A program made the translations under genes and the position numbers. Positions 50,969 through 64,000 of a stretch of DNA of 64,000 nt are shown piece after piece. The notes beneath the pieces were generated by a model, which did not search any database, was not told the origin of the DNA, and worked only from the letters and a program-made list of their open reading frames with translations. Source of the stretch: Maniola hyperantus (Eukaryota > Arthropoda > Insecta > Lepidoptera > Nymphalidae); assembly GCF_902806685.2 (NCBI RefSeq), contig NW_027188977.1:43998-107997 (forward strand). The letters are read 5' to 3'. Position 1 is the stretch's first letter. Every line of letters begins with the position of its first letter.

Positions 50969-51753
50969 AAAATTCTAATGGATAATTAGCTTTAAGGTAA
51001 GCTGTTTGATAAGATATAACCGCATATGCAGCTGCGTGAGATTTATTAAATCCATAACCAGCAAATTTTGCAACAAGGTCAAAGATATAACTTGCCCTGT
51101 CATAATCAACGCCATTCTTCGTTGCCCCTTGGACGAAAAGTGTACGTTGTTTATCCATCTCTTCCTTGATTTTCTTACCCATGGCACGTCTTAGCAAATC
51201 TGCTTCTGCGAGACTATATCCAGAGAGAATACGCGCTATTTCCATCACCTGTTCTTGGTAGATTATTACCCCAAACGTTTCTTTTAATATTCCCTCAAGT
51301 AATGGATGAATATAATCTGGCTTTTCAAGTCCATGTTTTCTTGCAACATAAGTTGGAATGTTATCCATAGGTCCTGGACGATAAAGAGAGATTAAAGCGA
51401 TGATGTCCTCGATGCAGTCTGGTTTTAACTTGATTAAAGCTTCTCTCATTCCCGAACTTTCAAGCTGGAACACTCCAATTGAATCACCGCTAGAGAGCAT
51501 CTCATAGGTTTTTTGATCATTCAAAGAAACTGAAGAAATATCGATCTTTTTTTCATCACGATTAATTAAACGACACACATGATCTATTAGCGTTAGCGTA
51601 CCAAGTCCAAGAAAATCAAATTTTATTAGCCCAGCTTTCTCCACATATTTCATGCTGTATTGAGTGATTGGCAGAGCCGAATTTGGATCATAATACACGG
51701 GAACAAAATTTTCTAATTTTTGATCGCATATTACAATTCCAGCAGCATGAGTT
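50958..51753 (-). pseudogene. dnaE: Internal fragment of DNA polymerase III alpha subunit
   Basis: About 265 codons from the centre of DnaE, the replicative polymerase. Present are THAAGIVI at the edge, FDFLGLGTLT, LESSGMREALIKLKPD, ALISLYRPGPMDN-type sequence (here IALISLYRPGPMDNIP), FGVIIYQEQVM and LRRAMGKK, then FNKSHAAAYAVISYQTAYLK. The N-terminal side is cut at 51753 by the start of the gypsy LTR. The C-terminal side ends at YPLEFFT and fuses to plsY. It cannot make an enzyme. Confidence 0.9.
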
Positions 51754-51787
51754 TGTAACGAACATAGCCTACATACAACATAGGGAC

Positions 51788-51858
<71 letters not shown>

Positions 51859-54800
51859 ATGTATATAATTTTTTTTTTTTATCAATGTAAGTCAGTCAGT
51901 CTAGTCGGTGCATGAGAAATTCGGTTTTTATTTAGGTTTCCATACGGCCGCCAGTCAATGTAGTCTATCGAGGAAAACTGTCTCTAGTCGGTTGGAGCCT
52001 GCGGACCAGACGGTCGCGGGAGTTAGAATCAAAATCAAACACTTGACATTAGTTTTCTCTACTGCGTTGGGCCACAGTTCGAACACTTATGTGAAAGAAC
52101 AAATTCCCTTATCATTGCAAGGGGTGGTCCGCGAGGGCTGAGCAATTAACTGGTGGTCGACCATATGGCTTCTTGTGTGTGAGTGTAATGGAAGTGCGAG
52201 CACTTAACGTTCGTAGACTCTAACACGCTGACGAGGACCATAGTGGTAGACACCTATAATGAGTAGAGGCGAGGCGGGACATGCGCGCACTAAGGTGCGT
52301 GCAGCCTAGCGCTCGTGTGGTGGAAATGGGTGCTTGCATTAAGTGCTCTTATGGAGGAAGACATAGTCTTCAATTAAACAGGTCTGTGAAACTATAATGA
52401 GTAGAGGCGAGGCGGGACATGCGCGCACTAAGGTGCGTGCAGTCTAGCGCTCGTGTGGTGGAAATATTTGTGGAAATGGGTGCTTGCATTAAGTGTTCTT
52501 ATAGAGGACATAGTCTTCATTTAAACAGGTCTGTGGAATTATAAAATAGTTGAATGATATGGAGGTGAGGTTGTCTAAGACGGTAGACGTGCTTGTCGGT
52601 GGCACTTTGCACTATGTCTATCGCTATTTTTTCCCTAAGGTGCAACTAGTTGAATGATATGGAGGTGAGGTTGTCTAAGACGGTAGACGTGCTTGTCGGT
52701 GACACCTTGCACTATGTCTATCGCTGTTTCACTAAAGGAGAATAATTGGAAGAAAGGAACGACCAAGCGGTCAATGTCCTAATGCCGAATCAGTGTTGCG
52801 CGTGTTGGGTCCGCTGCGCCATACATTGAATGCTACCACTAAGTGGAAAAAAGGGGTAAAATACAGGGATTTACTGGCATAGCCAGAGGTTATACACTTA
52901 TGTAAATACAAAGTCTCAAAGCAGGGTGCTATAAAATGAACGCAAGAGCGGGCAGGCATGCACATGATCGTACGTGCTGTCTATTAGAACACCACTATGG
53001 TAGGTGGAAACATGGGAGCATGGCTCTATTGTAAACCAAGTTTGGAATATTATAACTTGAGAGCATAGCTCTTATTACTTACAAGCCAGTTTAAATAGAT
53101 GGTGCAATTATAAATATTATCCAAATATCAATATTTCGTTGGAAAGCGCGTGCGGCATCGCTTCGACCCCATCGGTCGGAACGGTGTGTGTGCTCGCAAA
53201 TGGTTACGTAATAACGTCCGGATTGTGGATTGAGTAATAACTCAACCGACGTTATAAAAATAGATAATATAATCTATCTAATTAAACTTATGTGCTGGAC
53301 GACACATAAGATTTATACTCAAGTAAGAAAATTTGAGAATGGGACCACTTTAAGTACAAGGATACTTTTCTTATGTTATAGGGGCGATACTTCTAAAGTC
53401 TAAAAGCGATTCATGATTGATCTGGTAATGTGGCTGCTTAGGCGAGGTGAACCGCGCGTCCTTTAGGATACTCGGTAAATCCTTGCTTGAGCTGGCAGAC
53501 GAAGTTGTACTCTGTGTTTACTTTCGATCTATTTGCTGGTATACGTTGGAGTGCGTTGGAAGATGATTATGCGAAGGAGAACCCTAGTGCCATTAATGGC
53601 GCCACTTGGCGCTTTGTGAATCCTTTGCTGAGCTGATTCTAGCATACTTTAATAACTACCGATCACAGAGGGCAGGTAATACTGCTGTTCTGTTTGTACT
53701 CTGACATTCGTTGGAATACTTAACCGCCTTATGGTGGTTAGTGAATACACGCATAATACATAAAGCAACTTTAGCGTTCGAGAGCACTTTAGCGAGAGAG
53801 GAACATAGCACTCTGGTGTTTGTGCATCCTACCTAAAGGAGAGCCTAGCGCCCAGTGCTTGTGAATCTTTTACTATAGTGATTTTTAGCGTACACAAATA
53901 AGTGATGACTATCACTTGAGACCGAGCACTCTGAGTGCTAAATTACAAGGGTATGTGTGTAAAGGGACACGTTCCTTACCTATTGGGCTACGCATGTGTC
54001 TGAACATTGAATTGAATTGACTAGAGACACCAGATAGGTCTGTTGATCTCTATGTTACCCTAATATTGCTTGGAGCGTTGCATTCTTCTGATGGCTATTT
54101 ATAAATAATACATAAAGCAACTTTAGCGTTCGAGAGCACTTTAGCGAGAGAGGAACATAGCACTCTGGTGTTTGTGCATCCTACCTAAAGGAGAGCCTAG
54201 CGCCCAGTGCTTGTGAATCTTTACTATAGTGATTTCTAGCGTACACAAATAAGTGATGACTTATCACTTGAGACCGAGCACTCTGAGTGCTAAATTACAA
54301 GGGTATGTGTGTAAAGGGACACGTTCCTTACCTATTGGGCTACGCATGTGTCTAAACATTGAATTGAATTGACTAGAGACACCAGATAGGTCTGTTGATC
54401 TCTATGTTACCCTAATATTGCTTGGAGCGTTGCATTCTTCTGATGGATATTTATAAATAATACATAAGCAACTTTAGCGTTCGAGAGCACTTAAGCGAAA
54501 GAGGACCATAGCACTCTGGTGTTTGTGCATCCTGCCTAAAGGAGAGCCTAGCGCCCCAGTGCTTGTGAATCTTTTGCTAGAGAGTGATTTCTAGCGTGAG
54601 TACTTTATCACTTACAAGTAAAATACAAAAACCCAGCATTAGCGTTTGAAGACACCTATGCGAGAGACGACCATAGCGCTCTGGTGTTTGTGCATCCTGC
54701 CTAAAGGAGAGCCTAGCGCCCCAGTGCTTGTGAATCTTTTGCTAGAGTGATTTCTAGCATGGACTACTTTATCACTTACAAGTAAAAATAATAAAATGCA

Positions 54801-55856
54801 ACATACCTTCACACAATGGATTGAGGTCAGGCCTGCGATTATAACTTGCTTCGGCGGTATCGTAGTGCAAGCCGCTCATCCTTGAGATCTCTAAGATCAT
54901 TACACTCATTCACACACAAAGGATTGAGGTTAGGCCTGCGTTTATAGCTTGCTTCGGCGGTATCGTAGAGTAAGCCACTCATCCTTTAGATCTCTAAGAG
55001 ATCGATATACCTACACCATACCACACTACACAAACCATTTACAGTGGAACACGCCACTATAAAGTATGCTTGCATGCGCCGTGCTATCTCATGAGAGGAA
55101 CGCACCTCTCCTAACAGTATGCTTGCATACATTGCGCTATCCCTTGAATGATGACGCGTAGTGGGGGGGGGAGCTCGTGTTCGTTGGTATTTTATGTTCT
55201 TAATGTGATAGGATACCAAGGGAAGGCAGAAGCTCACCGTTGAAGGCGCGGCGGAGCTTTCAACCATCATTCACTCCTAACCCCTTTTACACGAACTGGA
55301 GTGAATGGTGCCATTACACAGGGCTTCTTCTTCCTACAGTAGGAGGAAGAGCTTACATTTAGGTTTACACACGTTGAGTATGGGTACTAATATTATTACA
55401 CTTCTTTTAATACGTCTCAATTGCTGAACCCACATCTTAAACCCCAATGGTTTAAATTCTATACCCGAACACGGTAGACATTTGGTATTCAATACGCGAA
55501 CAACTGAATGATCGACCAGACAACTCCTATACACGAACGCACGTTCCAAAATAATGTGTTAATTTCTATGCGTGAATACATACCTTCAAAGCCCGAACAC
55601 CTACAGTCATTTGAGCATTCAATACGTGAATGCCCACTTCCTCAGCTCATACCCCGTAAGGTCCGTTAGGTCTGATGAACTCACTATTTCTGATACTCTA
55701 AACGTCCTTGGGTTATTGCGTTCACAACATGTTAAAAGGTTTCTACTGTTAGATGATACGCGTGCCACTAAAAGATATGAAATAGGAAGCGTATTCTTTA
55801 GGTAGATCAGTATATGAGGTAGGGTAAATTCATTAGGTAGGCCTCGGTAAAGTTAC
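51754..55856 (+). repeat. 5' LTR of gypsy copy 2
   Basis: Starts TGTAACGAACATAGCC and ends in TTACA. An A tract of about 64 bases lies near its start (51793-51856). Otherwise it is close to the LTRs of copy 1, with the same repeat sets. Confidence 0.85.
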
Positions 55857-55859
55857 AAT

Positions 55860-55898
55860 TGGTGCCGTGACCAGGATTCGAACTGGTTATTACGGCTA
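55860..55898 (+). other. tRNA-His primer-binding site of gypsy copy 2
   Basis: Begins TGGTGCCGTGACCAGGATTC, complementary to the 3' end of tRNA-His, and extends past the usual 18 bases as in copy 1. Confidence 0.75.
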
Positions 55899-56182
55899 AA
55901 CAGATGGTATAAAGATTATATAGGTAGGATAAATTGGGCGAAAGCCTACAATTGTTGCTTGTGAAGTGGAGAGAGTCAGAAGAGATCTTGAGTTCATTAT
56001 GGCCTGGATGACTTCTGATCTGGGGGTTGAGAAATTAGGTAAAGCACACAACCGAATAATTTTTTTTTTTGTTTACAGAATTAAACGTCACATTGAATAA
56101 GTTAACACGTAAGAGACTTCCTTGAGTTTAGTTAATAAAAGTAAAATAAAAATAAATTAGTAACAAGTGTACGGAAAAAAAA

Positions 56183-57269
56183 ATGGAGCAAAGAACTAGG
56201 AGGGGTAGGAAAAGGAAAGCGCAATCACCAGTACAATCAGAGAATGTAGTAACAGAAAATGATATAAATGTTAACCAGCCAATGCCGGGAAGAAATGTTG
56301 CTGGTGATGTAGAAGTAGCGCCCAAACGCAGAAGACTAGTAAAAGCAAAGCCTTCTAGTGTAAGGAATAAAGAATTTTCAATGTTATACAAATTGATAAA
56401 CAGAAATACACGAATGATCGAAGAGAAATTCAAACATTAGAAAATCGTTTAGCACAGGAACAACAACTCACCGATAATGTAACTTCCGTACAATTAGAGC
56501 CTGTAGAAAATACAGCATCTAAGATAGAGGATTATGCAACATGTAATATAATGAATATAGCAACCGAGAAACCAAATTTTATAATGGTAAGAGTCACCCT
56601 GTTACATTTATAGAAGATTTGACTGCATATCTTCGGAAGGTTCCAAATAAAGGGAAAGAATTAGAATTGGCCTATGAATGCCTACAAGGCGAGGCAAAGG
56701 ACTGGGTTAGATTGTATAAATCTAGATGGAAGAATTTGGATGATTTTAAATATGATTTTTTGCAAACTTATTGGGGAGAAACGGAACAGAATAAAATAAG
56801 GAGAGAAATAGTGTGTGCAAAGTGGAATAGATCTACACAACCAACTATGCTTGGACATTTTTTAAAATTAACTTCACAAGTTAAGATGTTGTCCTTTGAA
56901 ATACCCGAAAAACAATTAGTGTCTGATATGATGAAGCAATATCCAAAATCAATACAACAAATGTGGATTATTACGAAGGGAGAAACCATTTTTGAAGCAA
57001 CAGAATTTCTAAGAAAACAAGATGATATAAATAAACAAGAAGATACAGGGCCAATTGATAAACCACGAAATGGATATGCCTATAAGGAAGAGACCTTACA
57101 GAGAGATCAGAATAGGCAAGGTAACAGGAATTGGCGAAGGCCATTTAACGCAATAAATCGGCAGTATAACGGTCAAGATGAACAATGTAATGCTATACAA
57201 GTAGGTGACATAAATTATGGAGAAAACTTGGATGAAATTCAAGGTTGTAATACACATCAATCAAACTAA
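56183..57269 (+). pseudogene. Frameshifted gag of gypsy copy 2
   Basis: Matches the copy 1 gag. The first part (56183-56440) ends when one A is missing at about 56434 (KFKH then stop). A second small deletion lies near 56573. The remaining part (56619-57269) is almost the same as copy 1. Confidence 0.85.
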
Positions 57270-58630
57270 AGGTGGCTGTGGAAACGGTCCCCAACACAGC
57301 TACTAACACAGGGGACAAAGCTTTGAAAATTATGCTGAATATGGATGGCGACCACGGCAGAGAATAGGCAAGGAGGGGGTTGTACACGCCAATAGAACAC
57401 AAGGGTCAAACAGGCAAAACTGGTTTAGGATACCTAAATGAATTAAATTGTAAAGAAATAATTAAGTTACTACAATTTCGGACACACCACGCAGAAACTT
57501 ACGTATTAGACGGTGAAATTTTAAATGTTTATGAAGAACAGAAATTTTAGAGACATTATATCAGATAAAATCTGAGATACATATTAAGTTATTAGATTTT
57601 GAAGTTGACTGTTTACTTGATACCGGTAGCGATATTACTTGTATATCAGAATCAATGTATTTGCAATTAAAACAATGTGCTGTGAAATTACCTTTAATGC
57701 CTACACGTACTATACAATTGAAAGGGGCTATAGGGCAAAAAAAAGTATAAAAATCCAACAAATGGTTATAGTGCCAACCAAAATAGGTAGTTTAACTTTA
57801 GATATTGGTTATTTAATTGTGCCTGGATTGACTCATTCAGTGATATTAGGGTTTGATTGGATAAAGAATAATGAGATACTTACATACTTGTAGTGCAGGA
57901 TTCATTCAGTAAATTTATTAAATTATTTGCTTTACGGAAGGCTACGAGTCAAACTTGTTTAACAAAAATAAAACAGTTTAATGATATTATAAAAATAAAA
58001 GCTATTATGACCGACAATGGTTCTCAATTTATCAGTAAAAAAATACAAGGAATGTCTAAAAACCCTCGGAATTAAAGCTATATACACTACCATTCGGAAT
58101 CCTCGACCAAATACCACTGAAAGAGTCAATAAAGAACTAGGTAGATTATTTAGAGCATATTGTCATAAGAATCATAAAACTTGGGTAGGGTTTTTGCCTA
58201 AAATTGAAGAGTTGTATAATAACACGATTCACGATAGTATAGGATATACTCCATACGAGGTTTTGAATGGGGAAAGAACTAGATTAACAATTGATGCTTT
58301 AATCCATCAAGGACATGAGAGGCTAAATGTAGAGGATATACGCAAGAGGGTTAAAGAGAAGTTAAAAGAAACAAGTAAAATAAGGAACGGAAAATATGAT
58401 AGACGTCATAATCTGATTGAATTTCAAATAGGTGATTTAGTCAACTAAAGAAATGTAATCGATCTAGCGCTCAAAAGAAAGAAATAAGTAAATTTGACCT
58501 ATTGTATGAGGGTCCGTATGTAGTTGCAGCAGTGCCATATAAAAATGTATATGTTTTGATGTATTCCAAACACGGCAATTATTCGGGGAAAATTCAATGC
58601 TATACATTTATCAAAATATTATTCTTGAAT
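57269..58630 (+). pseudogene. Pol remnant of gypsy copy 2
   Basis: The G-patch and protease part (to GFDWIKNNE) and the distal integrase part (from QDSFSKFIKLF) remain, each with small indels. About 2.04 kb between them is missing. The join is at about 57875-57880, so reverse transcriptase, RNase H and the integrase zinc domain are gone. This copy cannot move without help. Confidence 0.85.
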
Positions 58631-59671
58631 CGATAAGAAGTAAAGTCTATGCATTTCAGCTGTAAAGACAACAAAGTTATGTGAAATTAGCTATTTAATA
58701 TTGAGATAAGTGAAGTTCTATTACTGAATTATTATTTTTATTATTGATTGTTAAATGTATTGTAGTTAAAGGGAAGCAATTCATGAATGTAAAATTAAAA
58801 CTAATTAATAATTTTTTTTTTAATTATTTAATGTTAGTAGTGACTGAATTAGTATATTTAGTATATTTAGTTAGGAACACTATGTTAAAATGTGTTGAAA
58901 TTAAAGGAGAAGATATGATTAAAACTGATTAACAATTTTAATTTTCAAATTACTTTCTGTAAGTAGTAACAGTAGGTTGTTAGAAACTTCGATGTTAAAT
59001 GTATTGTAATCAAAGGGAAGGAATCCATGAATGCTATAATTCGAACTAAGTGATAATGTTAATTCCAATTTAAGAAGTCATTCAATGTGTAATAACTAAT
59101 AATTAATGTTGTGTAATCAACTATGTGTGTATTGTATATTGGGTGGTGTAACAGTAGTTGATTTTCTAGACAGATATCTATGTATATTCATATTGTAAAA
59201 TAAAATACGGTGGACGCCCAGTAAACCGACTTGACAATGTTCGCTAATGGCAAGATTGGACGAGTTGTAACTTTTACGCACCATCACTATAATTGTGCTC
59301 GACTCGTTGTAGTTTTGATTCTTATTGCTTAGGTTAAATTAAAGTTAAGAAGATAGCGATGCGGTCTAGCGTGTGTTAATTTGTACTGGTTACACAAACA
59401 CCGACAATTAAAGACAAAGATATTACATGGATATTTAAGACCGCCTTAATCGTAATTTGTCGGATTGCCGGGAGTCCACTGTAGCAATGAATTTTGTAGT
59501 TGTTCATGTAAAGCCAATTGTTTAGTTAGTAATTTGTTTAGTTCTATCAAAACACGAACCGATTTTTTTTTTTCCCGCTTAAAATTGAGAAGAAAAGGTA
59601 AATTGTCATATGGTAAATTTTATTCAGCATGCCGCGAGGTGCAATGCTTCATAAAAATTTAGGGGTTTGGA
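58631..59671 (+). repeat. 3' internal non-coding region and polypurine tract of gypsy copy 2
   Basis: Counterpart of 34281-35339, with the same degenerate repeats and ending in AGGGGTTTGGA next to the 3' LTR. No gene. Confidence 0.7.
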
Positions 59672-63836
<4,165 letters not shown>

Positions 63837-64000
63837 GCAGTTACAAAAATAGCTGATTATTTAAGTAAAACAATAAATATTTTGATTGGCTCTGTTTTTT
63901 TGTATTCAAGACAAATTTTGTTTATTGTTTTCCAAGGTATATTTGTTATTTTTTGTTGAAATAGGCACAAATTGGTGAAATAACATTTTGGTTATTACTT
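63837..64000. other. Unassigned sequence right of gypsy copy 2
   Basis: AT-rich sequence. It is not the continuation of dnaE in either orientation. One plus frame reads TKIADYLSKTINILIGSVF and beyond for about 40 codons before a stop. Host or rearranged Wolbachia origin cannot be decided from 164 bases. Confidence 0.4.

Noticed and set aside
51668..51868. 66-residue frame ending in poly-lysine
   Set aside because: It is translation of the LTR A tract plus antisense dnaE.

Overview
The window is a chimera of Wolbachia (alphaproteobacterial endosymbiont) DNA and insect nuclear DNA. It is best read as a nuclear Wolbachia transfer (nuwt) in a lepidopteran chromosome that was later invaded by LTR retrotransposons. 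The Wolbachia side is recognised by a fused rpoB-rpoC gene, the nusG-rplK-rplA-rplJ-rplL-rpoBC block, AT-rich coding sequence, many short palindromic repeats, and effector-like OTU and Ulp1 proteases. The host side is recognised by the end of a non-LTR retrotransposon with a poly(A) tail, a moth/butterfly-type tRNA-derived SINE, and two Ty3/gypsy elements primed by tRNA-His.

Layout. 1-1293: host DNA (non-LTR 3' end, a repeat fragment, a SINE). About 1294-30204: Wolbachia block 1, with a truncated OTU protease, cca, a long coiled-coil protein, an HK97-type prohead protease, two tandem paralogues, gap-tatC, a repeat protein with two membrane segments, a HELGH metalloprotease, a serS::purD chimera, a Ulp1-like protease, dus, an IS element, and rpoBC-rplL-rplJ. 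30205-44535: gypsy element copy 1 (minus strand), with intact gag and pol and LTRs of about 4.07 kb; it is flanked by GGTA and sits directly before the rplJ start codon. 44536-51753: Wolbachia block 2, with rplA, rplK, nusG, a second metalloprotease, tRNA-Val, a cation efflux protein, a split hypothetical gene, and a dnaE::plsY chimera. 51754-63836: gypsy element copy 2 (plus strand), with frameshifted gag, about 2 kb of pol missing, and an indel-rich 3' LTR. 63837-64000: unassigned.

Several genes that are essential in a living Wolbachia are broken here. rpoC has lost part of the bridge helix with a frameshift; serS lacks its C-terminus and is fused to the end of purD; dnaE is cut at both ends; plsY is truncated and frameshifted. 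Others are intact: cca, gap, tatC, dus, rplL, rplJ, rplA, rplK, nusG. This mixture fits a fairly recent, decaying nuclear copy. Copy 1 entered after the bacterial DNA had become nuclear, because it is a eukaryotic element with a target-site duplication made from Wolbachia sequence.

Limits: all family calls come from motifs read by eye. Some single-base frameshifts lie in homopolymers and could be sequencing errors. The indel density of the last LTR suggests poor consensus quality near the window end.
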